Below are positions 37,732 to 47,175 of a stretch of 64,000 nt of DNA, one piece after another. The notes below the pieces were generated by a model that was not told where the DNA came from, did no database searches, and saw only the letters and a program-made list of their open reading frames with translations. Positions within the stretch are counted from its first letter, which is position 1. Every line of letters begins with the position of its first letter. The stretch covers positions 868,001 to 932,000 of the forward strand of contig NC_009465.1 of assembly GCF_000010405.1 (NCBI RefSeq), read 5' to 3'. This DNA comes from Candidatus Vesicomyosocius okutanii (GTDB taxonomy: Bacteria > Pseudomonadota > Gammaproteobacteria > PS1 > Pseudothioglobaceae). The translations under genes were made by a program, and so were the position numbers.

Positions 37732-38145
37732 TTTTAAATATATATTATTAAAATTTATCCACACAAATTAATAAGGATTTTTTAGGTTTTTTCTTATAAT
37801 TAAAAAATCAATATTTTAAGATAATATAACTTAAAAAAGTAAACCTAATAAGTTCTTTAGATTGCTCTATAAAATTATTTGATGAAGTTGTCATATTATA
37901 CTGAATTTAGCGCTAAATACTAATCATTATTAATCCAAATCTTAAAACAATCATAACTTTAACTTTAGATTTAACTGATCTTTATTATTAATAACAAACT
38001 TAATATCAAGAACTTAAAAGTAGTATTGGAGAGTTATGAATACTTAACACCTTAATTCATTAGAAATATACTAATGGGTGATTTATTTCAAAATAAAAAT
38101 AATCAATTTAATCTATTGGTAATTCTTAAACAACAAATATTTTAT
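37732..38145. other. AT-rich spacer between convergent purH and dbpA
   Basis: An AT-only hairpin, AATTTTAA (37730-37737) with TTAAAATT (37748-37755), starts at the purH stop and could act as a weak terminator. A lone DnaA-box nonamer TTATCCACA is at 37755-37763. No gene is supported. Confidence 0.45.
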
Positions 38146-39534
38146 CTATGAAAGAATTCTCACTTTAAACGACCTTCCTTTTAACTTATCATACCTTATC
38201 TTTTTTAATGCCGTTTTAACAAAATTTGAATTAACTGCAACATAAGACCACTGACTAAGCACATTAATTTTTCCAATCTGATTAAAAGTAATCTCTTTTT
38301 TTTTGCCAGTTAATCCACCTACAATATCACCTGGACGTAATTTGTGTTTCTTACCACCGTCTATCTTCAAGGTTATCATGGATGGTTTTTTAATGGGGTT
38401 ATTTAAATAATGCTTACTTGGTAATGAATCTAGAATAATATCATCCCCAGTACCTAATTTTAATGTATCAAGTTTATAGGTTTCTCTATTACTATACAAA
38501 GTACAAGCAATTCCAAAATGCCCTGCTCTGCCAGTACGTCCAATACGATGTATATGAACTTGATCATCATGGGCAATGTCAAAATTAATCACCATATCAA
38601 GAGAGTCAATGTCTAACCCCCGGGCTGCCACATCAGTTGCCACGAGAATAGACACACTTTTATTAGAAAATCTAATCAACGCCTGATCTCGTTCTCTTTG
38701 ATCAAGATCGCCATGAATGGCTAATGCATAGAATCCATAATAAACCAACTCATTAGCAACTTTCTGTGCATCCCGCTTAGTATTACAAAACACCAAACTA
38801 GATTCAGGTTTATATTTTGCCAGCAAAAGTCTCAAAGCCATCATACGTTCATTATCTGTATTGATTTTATAGAAATACTGCTTAATAGTTGATCTTTCAT
38901 TTATTAATGGTACCTTAACCATAATAGGAGACCTCATCACGCGCTGCGTGATATTGGTAATAGTATCTAAACAAGTCGCACTGAATAATAAGGTTTGTCG
39001 ATTAGTAGGCATTGTTTCAATAATATTGTCAACAGATTCTTGAAAACCCATATCTAGCATACGATCTGCTTCATCAAGAACTAATGTATTAATATAACTC
39101 AATTTAAGCGTACCTTTTCGCAAATGTTCTTCAATACGCCCAGGCGTACCCACCACAACATGCACACCATGTCTTAATGAATCAATTTGCAGCCCAAAAG
39201 ACATACCACCACACAACACCACAACCTTAATATTATTAATAACTCTAGCTAATTTTTGAATTTCAACCGCTACTTGATTAGCCAACTCACGAGTTGGACA
39301 TAAAACAATGGATTGCAATTTAAACAATTTAACATCCAGTTTTTGTAACAAACCTAAGCCAAATGCCACTGTCTTACCTGAACCTGTCTTACCTTGACCA
39401 ATCACATCTTTACCAGATAGAATAACTGGTAGACTCAACTTCTGAATAGGTGTCATTAAATCATAACCTAAAATCGTTAAATTTTTTAATAAATTTGGAT
39501 GTAACTTCAATGAAGAAAAATCAGTCGCGTTCAA
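38146..39534 (-). CDS. dbpA: DEAD-box RNA helicase specific for 23S rRNA
   Basis: DbpA remodels the peptidyl-transferase region of 23S rRNA during 50S assembly. The 462-aa length matches E. coli (457). It has the Q motif PIQK, Walker A GKTGSGKT (48-55), PTRELAN, GTPGR, DEAD, SAT and HRIGRTGRAG. The C-terminal ~75 residues form the hairpin-92-binding domain (KLRPGDIVGGLTG and the VLSQWSYVAV segment). It is monocistronic. Confidence 0.93.
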   Translation of the reverse strand: MNATDFSSLKLHPNLLKNLTILGYDLMTPIQKLSLPVILSGKDVIGQGKTGSGKTVAFGLGLLQKLDVKLFKLQSIVLCPTRELANQVAVEIQKLARVINNIKVVVLCGGMSFGLQIDSLRHGVHVVVGTPGRIEEHLRKGTLKLSYINTLVLDEADRMLDMGFQESVDNIIETMPTNRQTLLFSATCLDTITNITQRVMRSPIMVKVPLINERSTIKQYFYKINTDNERMMALRLLLAKYKPESSLVFCNTKRDAQKVANELVYYGFYALAIHGDLDQRERDQALIRFSNKSVSILVATDVAARGLDIDSLDMVINFDIAHDDQVHIHRIGRTGRAGHFGIACTLYSNRETYKLDTLKLGTGDDIILDSLPSKHYLNNPIKKPSMITLKIDGGKKHKLRPGDIVGGLTGKKKEITFNQIGKINVLSQWSYVAVNSNFVKTALKKIRYDKLKGRSFKVRILS

Positions 39535-39727
39535 AATAATAAAAGTTAATTAATATAGAATAGATTTTACGCCAATCTTTTATATTAAACCCCTTATACC
39601 AATAATTTAAAAACAAGGCTTATTTACTTTAAATACTCTCTAAAAATATATTCTTTTATAAAAAATTCAAATAATTATTATATATTATATTTATAGAAAA
39701 CACCAAAATAACCTTCAAACTTTCTTC

Positions 39728-39750
39728 TTGAATCTTATGATTCAATTTTC
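39728..39750 (+). terminator. Terminator-like hairpin upstream of the cyclo-ligase gene
   Basis: TTGAATC (39728-39734) and GATTCAA (39739-39745) pair around TTAT and are followed by TTTTC. It ends 40 bp before the chosen start of the cyclo-ligase gene on the plus strand, where no upstream plus-strand gene is visible. It may be an attenuator or the end of a small RNA. Confidence 0.5.
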
Positions 39751-39790
39751 TTGTAACATAATACCGATGAAAAAAGTTATAATTATTATT

Positions 39791-40348
39791 ATGAAAGCAT
39801 TAAGACTAACACTCAGACAAAAAAGACACACTATTAATCACAACAATCGAAAAAAATTTGCCCAATTCTTATTATTTCAAACACAAAAATTAACCACTTT
39901 TAAACGTGAAGAAAAAATTGCTATTTATCTGCCAAATGATGGTGAAATTGACACTAAATATATTGCTAACTTCTTAAAAAGACAAAATTTTAGTATATAT
40001 TTACCAAAACTAATTGGTAAAAAACTTAAATTTGCAAAAGTTAATAAGTTTTTCAAAAAGAATATATTTGGCATTAAAGAGCCTATTTACACTAAAATCT
40101 TAAACACCAAACAAATGAATATTATCTTCGTGCCACTAGTTGGTTTTGATAAAAATAAGAACCGAATTGGCATGGGTAGTGGTTTTTATGACCACACACT
40201 TGCTTTCAAAAAATACCAACAAAATTATAAAAATCCAAAACTTTATGGTTTAGCATTTGATTGCCAAAAAGTAGATAAGCTTAACACAAAACCTTGGGAT
40301 GTACCACTTGACGCAATCATAACACCAACAAAAATTTACAATAAATAA
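39791..40348 (+). CDS. fau: 5-formyltetrahydrofolate cyclo-ligase
   Basis: This enzyme (ygfA in E. coli) converts 5-formyl-THF to methenyl-THF. From the ATG at 39791 the protein is 185 aa, like E. coli YgfA (182). Upstream in-frame starts at 39728 (TTG) and 39767 (ATG) would add non-homologous residues and read through a hairpin. Motifs: basic N-terminus RLTLRQKR, IYLPNDGEIDT, and the ATP/folate loop VPLVGFDKNKNRIGMGSG followed by FYD. Confidence 0.88.
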   Translation: MKALRLTLRQKRHTINHNNRKKFAQFLLFQTQKLTTFKREEKIAIYLPNDGEIDTKYIANFLKRQNFSIYLPKLIGKKLKFAKVNKFFKKNIFGIKEPIYTKILNTKQMNIIFVPLVGFDKNKNRIGMGSGFYDHTLAFKKYQQNYKNPKLYGLAFDCQKVDKLNTKPWDVPLDAIITPTKIYNK

Positions 40349-40539
40349 AAATATAAAATATTTTAATTTGTCCTATCAGGGTTATACCTGCGCCTGAATT
40401 GATTTCAGTTTATTTCTATAAAAATAAACATACTAAATCAATAGTACTGTTCTTTTATAAATATTAACCTATCATTGAAACATCAACACTAATTCTCCTC
40501 TAATCTTCTAAGATTATTTTAAAGTTGCTATAAAGATTC

Positions 40540-40622
40540 AAAATATCAATTATTTATTAGACCTGTAAGACTTATTGAATGTTTAAGTGAGTCTTTCATT
40601 TTAAAAAAATAATTGATATTTT
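40540..40622. repeat. Nested inverted repeats (possible structured RNA)
   Basis: AAAATATCAATTATTT (40540-40555) and AAATAATTGATATTTT (40607-40622) are perfect 16-bp arms 51 nt apart. Inside them, AAGACT (40567-40572) pairs with AGTCTT (40590-40595). A transcript would fold as a long outer stem with an inner hairpin. No known RNA family was recognised. Confidence 0.75.
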
Positions 40623-40649
40623 TATACCCTCTATACCCTCTATACCCTA
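40623..40649. repeat. 9-bp tandem repeat, three copies
   Basis: TATACCCTC is present at 40623-40631 and 40632-40640, with TATACCCTA at 40641-40649. The array directly abuts the 3' arm of the nested inverted repeat. The unit length equals that of the unrelated ATAACATAG array at 16.2 kb. Confidence 0.9.
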
Positions 40650-40709
40650 TAAACAATAAGCATTAGTAAGAGATATAGTGTAAGTAGCGAATTTTTTAAA
40701 AGGACTATA

Positions 40710-41891
40710 CTAAATATTAAATAGTTTATTTCCTGAAGCTTGTTTTTGAAAGTAAGATTTTAAAGTCTTACTTTCATTAATTAAATTCATACCAAAACCA
40801 CGCAACCATCTAAGTGGTTCGTTATTCTCTTTATAAATCCAATTGAGCCCAGTCATAGTTTTTGCCATAAGTTCATTGTTTAATCTTCTGGATCTAGCAT
40901 ATTTTTTTAATACTAAATAATCATCTAAAGATTTATGATTAGCTTGTATTTGTTGTGATAATTCGATAACATCAGAAAAACCTAAATTAACTCCTTGACC
41001 TCCAAGAGGATGAATATTATGCGCAGCATCACCAATTAATACTAAATTACGTTTTATATAATCTTGTGCACTACGCTCAATGAGCGTAAAGGATTTAATA
41101 TCACTAACAACTTTAAATCGACTAAATTTATATTCAACACTTTTAGAAAGTCTATCGGCAAACTGCTTAACTGAAAGTTGTATAAGCTCGTCAGCTAAAT
41201 TATTTTCTGCTGACCAAACAATGGATGCTTGTTTATCACTTAAAGGAAGTAAAGCAATAATACTGTCTGATAAGAAACGTTGCCAAATTGTATTCTGAAA
41301 ACTTTGTAAGGATTCAATATTACAAACAATAGCTCTTTGCTGGTAATTATTTTCACTAAATTCAATACCTGCTAATTCTCTAACATTTGATTTAGCCCCA
41401 TCTGCACCAACCAATAAACCACATTTGATTTTATGATTACTATTCAAATCAACCTGATAACCATTATCAATTCTATTGATAGCAGTGAGTTCTGTACAAA
41501 TAAACTCAACACGAGTTTTCTCTAATATCGTATACATTGCAGATTGTATGGCATCATTTTCAATAATATAACCTAATTGGTTAATATCTTCATCTTGACT
41601 ATGAAAATCTAAACTACCATGAGAATTCTGATCCCAAATATGAATATCAGTAAACGCATATTTACGCTTAATTAACCTCCAAACACCAATATTTCTTAAT
41701 AACGTCTCTGATTTAGATGTAATTGCACTAACACGTGTATGGTACTTATCCTGCAATTTTGGATTAAAATAGTTAGGCTCAATAATAACAATCTTCAAAC
41801 CTTTATTAATCATAGATAAGGCAAATGCCTGTCCCACCATGCCACCACCAATAATAACAATATCATATTGTAAATTGTTTTCAGAACTCAT
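40710..41891 (-). CDS. UbiH/UbiF/UbiI family FAD-dependent ubiquinone hydroxylase
   Basis: This 393-aa class A flavoprotein monooxygenase hydroxylates a ring position of the ubiquinone precursor. It has GGGMVGQAFAL (15-25), the DG motif LVGADGAKSNVRELAGI, and GDAAHNIHPLGGQGVNLGFSDV near residue 285-306. Which carbon it attacks (C1, C5 or C6) cannot be decided by eye. It shares the UbiC pathway (5.3 kb). The start overlaps the pmbA stop by one base. Confidence 0.9.
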   Translation of the reverse strand: MSSENNLQYDIVIIGGGMVGQAFALSMINKGLKIVIIEPNYFNPKLQDKYHTRVSAITSKSETLLRNIGVWRLIKRKYAFTDIHIWDQNSHGSLDFHSQDEDINQLGYIIENDAIQSAMYTILEKTRVEFICTELTAINRIDNGYQVDLNSNHKIKCGLLVGADGAKSNVRELAGIEFSENNYQQRAIVCNIESLQSFQNTIWQRFLSDSIIALLPLSDKQASIVWSAENNLADELIQLSVKQFADRLSKSVEYKFSRFKVVSDIKSFTLIERSAQDYIKRNLVLIGDAAHNIHPLGGQGVNLGFSDVIELSQQIQANHKSLDDYLVLKKYARSRRLNNELMAKTMTGLNWIYKENNEPLRWLRGFGMNLINESKTLKSYFQKQASGNKLFNI

Positions 41892-43210
41892 TACACTTCT
41901 CCTGCAATAGTCATCTGCTGTATTAAAACAGAACCAACTTTAATATTATTACGATAGTCGATATCCGAACCAATATGCTCAATACCTAATAGCATTTCTT
42001 TAAGATTACCAGCAATTGTAATACCTGATACTGGATATTGAATTTTACCATTATCCACCCAAAAACCCAAAGCACCACGAGAATAATCACCCGTTGTGTC
42101 ATTTACACCTTGACCCATCAATTCAGTTACAACTAAACCTTGGTGCATATTTTTAATTACCTCATCAAGACCACCTTCAAATTTATGTTCAATCATAACA
42201 TTATTCACACCACCTGCATTTGCTGTAGTTTTAAGGCCTAACTGATTAGCTGAATATTGTCCCATAATATAACTTTGAACCTGACCATTCTTAACAAAAT
42301 ATTGTTGTTTTTTTAGCACGCCATCTTGGTCAAATGCTTTAGAACCAATAGTTTTCTTAACCAATGGTTTTTCTAATAAACTAATACTACTAGGCATTAC
42401 TAGCTGGTCAACACTATCCAATAAAAACGTTGATTTTTTATATTGTCGAGCACCATTTAATGCACCCATTAATTGTGAAAACAATCCACCAGATAAACGC
42501 GATGTAAAAATAACTGGGCATTTTCTTGATTCTAGAGACCTTGAAGCAAGCTTATTAACAGCTAAATTTGCTGCCTTTTTACCTACTACTTCTGGCGACT
42601 CTAAATCAAAATTATCCAATGCTACTGTATATTCATAAGCCGTTTGCATATCTCTATCTTGTTTAGCAATAATAGAGCAATGCAATGAATGCTTAGCACC
42701 TTGTTGCGCCGCCATCATTCCATGTGAATTAATATATAAATCCTTGCCTTGAAAACTTGATAATTCAGCACCATCTGAACTATCAATATATTTTTGTTCT
42801 AACGCCGCTGTTTCACAACGTTTAGCTAAGTCAACACTATGGCTCGGATCTAAATCCCACGGATAATACAAATCTAAATCAGGAGGATTAAACGCCATTA
42901 ATTCTTTTGGTGCCAAACCATTAAATAGATCTTCTTGTGTATATTTAGCAATTAGACAAGCAGATTCTATAGTTTTAGCAATACCCTGCTTATTTAAATC
43001 CACACTAGATGCATGTCCTTTTTTGTTACCCATATAAACATTAATATCAAACATTTTATCTAAATGATGTTCTAAAGTTTCAATTTTACCTAATCGAACA
43101 GCAGTGGAAACGCCAGAGCTTGAACTTAAAAAAATTTCATAATCAGTAATATCATACTTTTTTAAAAAATCAATAGCAAATTGTGCAGTATTTTCTAGTG
43201 AAAATGACAT
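41891..43210 (-). CDS. pmbA: TldE/PmbA metalloprotease component
   Basis: PmbA (TldE) pairs with TldD to degrade unfolded peptides and process modified peptides. At 439 aa it is close to E. coli's 450. Seen: DYEIFLSSSSGVSTAVRLG near the N-terminus, GKDLYINSHGM, and the C-terminal GVNDTTGDYSRGALGFWV followed by YPVSGITIAGNL. TldE lacks the HExxH zinc site, as expected. tldD is not in the window. Confidence 0.93.
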   Translation of the reverse strand: MSFSLENTAQFAIDFLKKYDITDYEIFLSSSSGVSTAVRLGKIETLEHHLDKMFDINVYMGNKKGHASSVDLNKQGIAKTIESACLIAKYTQEDLFNGLAPKELMAFNPPDLDLYYPWDLDPSHSVDLAKRCETAALEQKYIDSSDGAELSSFQGKDLYINSHGMMAAQQGAKHSLHCSIIAKQDRDMQTAYEYTVALDNFDLESPEVVGKKAANLAVNKLASRSLESRKCPVIFTSRLSGGLFSQLMGALNGARQYKKSTFLLDSVDQLVMPSSISLLEKPLVKKTIGSKAFDQDGVLKKQQYFVKNGQVQSYIMGQYSANQLGLKTTANAGGVNNVMIEHKFEGGLDEVIKNMHQGLVVTELMGQGVNDTTGDYSRGALGFWVDNGKIQYPVSGITIAGNLKEMLLGIEHIGSDIDYRNNIKVGSVLIQQMTIAGEV

Positions 43211-43263
43211 AATGAAATTATACCCAATAATAAAAACATATCAGCTTAGAAAAATGCATAATA

Positions 43264-43962
43264 TCATATATAATCATAAAATATCATAGATTGAATTGGC
43301 ATCCATAATGCCATAATTCCCAAAATAATAATTAACAAACCAGATAAGCGCCGAATCCAAAGTTTTTGGATTAAAAAACTCATCTGAGTAGATAAAACTG
43401 ACATTAACAACAAGCTTGGCAACGTCCCTAGTCCAAATGACAACATAATTAAACTGCCTTCAAACATCGAGCCAGATAAAATAGAAAAGCTAAGTGCTCC
43501 ATAAACTAATCCACAAGGAATCCCTCCCCATAGCAAACCAATAAAAAATGCACTTCTAAGATTTTTAATTGGTAAAAACTGTTGAGTTAATGGCTGTAAT
43601 TTTACCCAAAATTTAGCGCCAAATTTTTCCAATATTTGAATGTTGAATGACCAATTACCAATATATAACCCAACCATCACCATCAACATGCCTGAGAATA
43701 TTCGCAAAACCTTATCAAACACACTCATTTGTAAGACTTGAGTTAATAGCATTCCAAATAAACCAAAAATAGCACCTAGTAGTATATAACTTAGAATTCT
43801 ACCAAGATTATAATTTAGATGAAAAAGTGCTATTTTTTTTGGATTACTCCTAACTTTTGGGTCAAGTCCGGCACTAAGCATACCCACTATACCACCACAC
43901 ATTCCTAGGCAGTGCACCCCACCTAATAGCCCCATTATAAACACACTAATAAGAATACTCAT
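43264..43962 (-). CDS. DsbD_2 / TauE-like membrane protein (cytochrome biogenesis or metal handling)
   Basis: This 232-aa inner-membrane protein has about six helices. The motif GGVHCLGMCGG (14-24) is diagnostic of the DsbD_2 family; a second cysteine motif, GGIPCGLVYGAL, lies near residue 146-157. Relatives sit beside cbb3 oxidase or copper-handling genes. Here it lies between corC and pmbA, so function is only suggestive. The two cysteine motifs could carry electrons or bind copper. Confidence 0.85.
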   Translation of the reverse strand: MSILISVFIMGLLGGVHCLGMCGGIVGMLSAGLDPKVRSNPKKIALFHLNYNLGRILSYILLGAIFGLFGMLLTQVLQMSVFDKVLRIFSGMLMVMVGLYIGNWSFNIQILEKFGAKFWVKLQPLTQQFLPIKNLRSAFFIGLLWGGIPCGLVYGALSFSILSGSMFEGSLIMLSFGLGTLPSLLLMSVLSTQMSFLIQKLWIRRLSGLLIIILGIMALWMPIQSMIFYDYI

Positions 43963-44810
43963 TAAGCATTGTTACCGTTCATAGAACGTTCCACTTCAAG
44001 TAAATGAATACGTCTAGAATCAGTTTTTAAAATTTTAAAATTAAAGCCCTGTAACGATATTTCATCCATTTGCTCAGGCAAACGAGTAAATCCTTTAATT
44101 ACCAAGCCAGCTACTGTGTCAAGATTTTCAACTTGCAACTTCACCTTAAAAAACTCATCAAATTCTTCAATAGGGGTGTTGGCCTTAAGCAGAAATCTAC
44201 CTTCACCAAAATCAATAATATTGTCTTCTTCCAAATCATGTTCATCTTCAATCTCTCCTACGATTTGTTCTAATACATCTTCTAGCGTTACTAAACCCGC
44301 AATTTCTCCATATTCATCCATCACAATTGCCATATGTGATTTTTTTTGTTGAAAATCTCTTAATAATGCACCAAGGGTTTTGCTTTCTGGTACAAATAGA
44401 GAGTCTCTTAAATATTGCTTATAATTAAACTCAAAGTTCTGCTTTTCTACCAAAAACCCAAGCAAATCCTTAGCCAAAATTACACCTTGAATTTTATTTT
44501 TATCACTATTAATGATTGGAAATCTAGAGTGTGAGGATTTAATCATAATATCAAGCAATTCTTTAGTGGTTGATTGATGCTCAATCATAACCATCTTGGA
44601 TTTTGGCACCATTACATCACGAACTTCTAACTTTTCAAGCTGCATTGTACCTTCAATAATTGAGCGAGAATTAGAGTCAATAATATAATTTTCCTCCGCT
44701 TCTTTAAGCATTCTCAAAAGTTCATCACTTGAACGTAGTGGTATATGCAGATAACGTTTTTTAAGTCTTTGTAAAAAGAAGGATTTCAGTGAAAATTGTT
44801 CTTTATTCAT
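43962..44810 (-). CDS. corC: CorC/YbeX family CBS-domain protein
   Basis: The family is linked to Mg/Co efflux and late 50S/tRNA maturation. From the ATG at 44810 (an in-frame GTG lies two codons upstream) the protein is 282 aa. Two CBS domains span roughly 65-185, with VRDVMVPKSKMV at the start and MAIVMDEYGEIAGLVTLEDVLEQIVGEI at the end (in parts). A CorC_HlyC domain follows (about 200-275). It is soluble and lacks the DUF21 membrane part. The stop overlaps the next gene by one base. Confidence 0.92.
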   Translation of the reverse strand: MNKEQFSLKSFFLQRLKKRYLHIPLRSSDELLRMLKEAEENYIIDSNSRSIIEGTMQLEKLEVRDVMVPKSKMVMIEHQSTTKELLDIMIKSSHSRFPIINSDKNKIQGVILAKDLLGFLVEKQNFEFNYKQYLRDSLFVPESKTLGALLRDFQQKKSHMAIVMDEYGEIAGLVTLEDVLEQIVGEIEDEHDLEEDNIIDFGEGRFLLKANTPIEEFDEFFKVKLQVENLDTVAGLVIKGFTRLPEQMDEISLQGFNFKILKTDSRRIHLLEVERSMNGNNA

Positions 44811-44848
44811 TAACACCTATATAAATTATAGAATTATTTTAACAAAGT

Positions 44849-45145
44849 TCAAGTTTTTTTACCACTACGCATCATTTTTCCTTGTGCAGCTCTCTCCTTA
44901 CGTACAACCTTAGGGTCAGCAATTAGTGAACGATAAATTTCAATCCTATCTTTTTCCCTAAGAACCGTGTCAAGCTTAACAATTTTACCAAAAATACCAG
45001 TTTTTTGTTTAATAAGGTCAATCTCTGGGTATATGCTCAATATACTGGACATCTTAATTGCTTGCTGTAAAGTTGTTCCTTCACTTATTTCTAATTCAAG
45101 CAAAGTCTGCTTATCTCTTAAGGCATACACAACCTCAATTTTCAT
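44849..45145 (-). CDS. rnfH: RnfH family ubiquitin-like protein
   Basis: RnfH has a beta-grasp fold; its role is not established. The 98-aa protein starts at the ATG 45145 ([13 protein letters not shown]), not at the upstream in-frame start at 45196 inside hisA. VYAL, GIFGKIV and the [21 protein letters not shown] block are typical. The start overlaps the hisA end by 11 bp. In other gammaproteobacteria rnfH sits with ratA and smpB; here it is with hisA. Confidence 0.92.
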   Translation of the reverse strand: MKIEVVYALRDKQTLLELEISEGTTLQQAIKMSSILSIYPEIDLIKQKTGIFGKIVKLDTVLREKDRIEIYRSLIADPKVVRKERAAQGKMMRSGKKT

Positions 45146-45866
45146 CACAAAGTTGTTGTGCTTGTTTAAAATCAAGTGTACCTTCATAAATTGCACGCCC
45201 AGTAATCACCCCCATAATACCAAAATGTACCTCAGTTAATAATCTAATAATATCTCCTATATTAGTAATTCCTCCTGAGGCAATAATAGGAATTGAAATT
45301 TGCTTAGCAAGATTAACTATTGCCTCAACATTCATTCCCTGCATCATTCCATCACGTGCAATATCTGTATAAATAATGGAATTAATACCATCTTGTTCAA
45401 ATTTTTTAGATAAATCCACCACATTCAAGTTCGTTTTTTGCACCCAACCTTTTGTCGCTACAAAACCATTATTTGCATCTAAACCTACAATCACCTTATT
45501 AGGGAATTCACGACATAATTCAGATACAAACTCAGAGTCTGTTACTGCCATTGTACCAATAATCAAATAACTAACTCCTGCTTCAATATAAGTATTAGCA
45601 ATTTTAATATTGCGAATACCACCCCCAATCTGAACTGGCAAATCAGGAAATGCCGATACAATCTCAGTGATACTAGTTGAATTAACAGGCCTTCCTTCAA
45701 ATGCACCGTTAAGATCCACTAAATGCAACCTGCGTGCACCTTGCTCTACCCACTGCGTTGCCATTTCAATAGGATTACTAGAAAATACCGTCGTATCCTC
45801 CATTAAACCTTGCCTTAAACGAACACATTGTCCATCTTTTAAATCTATTGCTGGAATAACAATCAT
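45135..45866 (-). CDS. hisA: Phosphoribosylformimino-5-aminoimidazole carboxamide ribotide isomerase
   Basis: HisA opens the ribose ring in the fourth step of histidine synthesis. The 243-aa TIM barrel has [14 protein letters not shown] with the catalytic Asp8, [24 protein letters not shown] with the second Asp, and ASGGI near the phosphate site. It is separated from hisBH and hisC. It overlaps rnfH by 11 bp. Confidence 0.97.
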   Translation of the reverse strand: MIVIPAIDLKDGQCVRLRQGLMEDTTVFSSNPIEMATQWVEQGARRLHLVDLNGAFEGRPVNSTSITEIVSAFPDLPVQIGGGIRNIKIANTYIEAGVSYLIIGTMAVTDSEFVSELCREFPNKVIVGLDANNGFVATKGWVQKTNLNVVDLSKKFEQDGINSIIYTDIARDGMMQGMNVEAIVNLAKQISIPIIASGGITNIGDIIRLLTEVHFGIMGVITGRAIYEGTLDFKQAQQLCDEN

Positions 45867-47175
45867 ATTTCTCTTATTGTATTAACAATACCAAATCACT
45901 TTAACCCAACATGCTGATTGATATGCTAACCACTTCTAAAATTTGGTAATAAATCCTAATAAATAAGTACAAATTATTAACTATACATTTTAATAACCGT
46001 TTATTTTCCTTGTTCTTCTATTCTCATATTATAACTTTTAGACACTTATCTTTCGTATAAATTTTACTACTCTCAATATATTTTATATTTTAATTGCATA
46101 ACAAAAAGAAAAAGTATATTTAACACCATGTCAATACACTCAAGCAACAACCTATATCAATTTAATTAAGATATTTGTTGTATAAAATTTTCTCTCTTTA
46201 GGTATTTTATTTACACCAAAACTACATTAACCGTATTTCCAAACTCTTTTAAGTCAAAAATTAACATAATATTTACAATCATAATGAAACTTTTTTAAGT
46301 CAAAAAAGTAAGTTTATTGTTATAGAAATCAGCAACAATTAATAAATTACTATTTAAATTACGTAGCATATAAATTGCCTTTTACTTCAGAATATGACAG
46401 CAAATAAGCGTTCAATTTATCTCATTTAAGAGCTTGTTATAGTTTAATAATAAAGAATAACTTAAATAAGTAAATGTTGTATCTCCTCACAGGAGAAGTA
46501 GTTACTTTAATTGGTCTTTTATTAAAAGAAAAACTAATCTTCTCATACTAAGTTTTATCCCTATAATCAACAACAATTTAACTTGCTTCTTTGAAAATAT
46601 TGTTAACAAGAACTATTTATGTTGAAACATGTCCTCTAAACCTTTTAAATTGTTACCTATCTAGTACTTTATCGTTTCGCTATATATAATAATTATTTAA
46701 ACCGTCTTTTGTAAGGGTCATTATTGTCAAATAACTAGCTATTAAATAAATTAACATATATAAATAATAGTTTACCAACCAACAAACATTATAATATAAG
46801 ACTTGATTTAGTAGGATACTTACCTGGCTTAACTACTTACAATGATAGCTGGTAATTAAAGTAAGCTATCTAATCCCAATCCTTCATAAAATTTAAATAA
46901 GCTGATGTCAATACTTTGTTTAATTTATTCAAAATCCAGTAGCAATCCAATAATAATATAAAAATTATATATAGTAAATTTACAACAATCATCCATTTTG
47001 TAAAAAATTTAAACTTTAAAGTCATAATTGTACTGCACACATAATCTTTGCTTTTATGTATCATACTTTCAGACAAATCAACCATCAAAAACTATAGCAA
47101 GTTAACCTATTAAATATACACTTCAATGGTTACTAGTATAATACATCACGTCTTATTAACGTATAGAAAAACAAT
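45867..47175. other. 1.3-kb non-coding region with repeats and hairpins
   Basis: This is the longest gene-free stretch in the window. It holds a direct repeat TTTTAAGTCAAAAA (46247-46260 and 46293-46306), a hairpin ACTTTTTT/AAAAAAGT (46289-46296 and 46302-46309), and TCTCCT-CAC-AGGAGA (46482-46496). A 72-codon minus-strand frame at 46870-47088 encodes one hydrophobic helix but has no homology I recognise and no ribosome binding site. It is probably eroded coding DNA. Confidence 0.5.

Larger units (their letters stand above)
40349..40709. other. Structured non-coding spacer
   Basis: No ORF is supported. The 361 bp contain nested inverted repeats (40540-40622) and a 9-bp tandem array (40623-40649), both listed separately, and a small hairpin CAGG-GTTATA-CCTG near 40377-40390. 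The density of structure here is higher than in other spacers. Confidence 0.6.

Noticed and set aside
39728-39790. N-terminal extension of the cyclo-ligase from TTG 39728 or ATG 39767
   Set aside because: The extra residues have no homologous counterpart and the sequence folds as a terminator-like hairpin; ATG 39791 gives the family length.
45146-45196. N-terminal extension of rnfH from 45196
   Set aside because: It would read out of frame through the end of hisA; ATG 45145 gives the standard MKIEVVYAL start.
46870-47088. 72-codon minus-strand frame with one hydrophobic helix
   Set aside because: No ribosome binding site and no recognisable family; in DNA this AT-rich such frames occur by chance. 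Mentioned under the spacer only.
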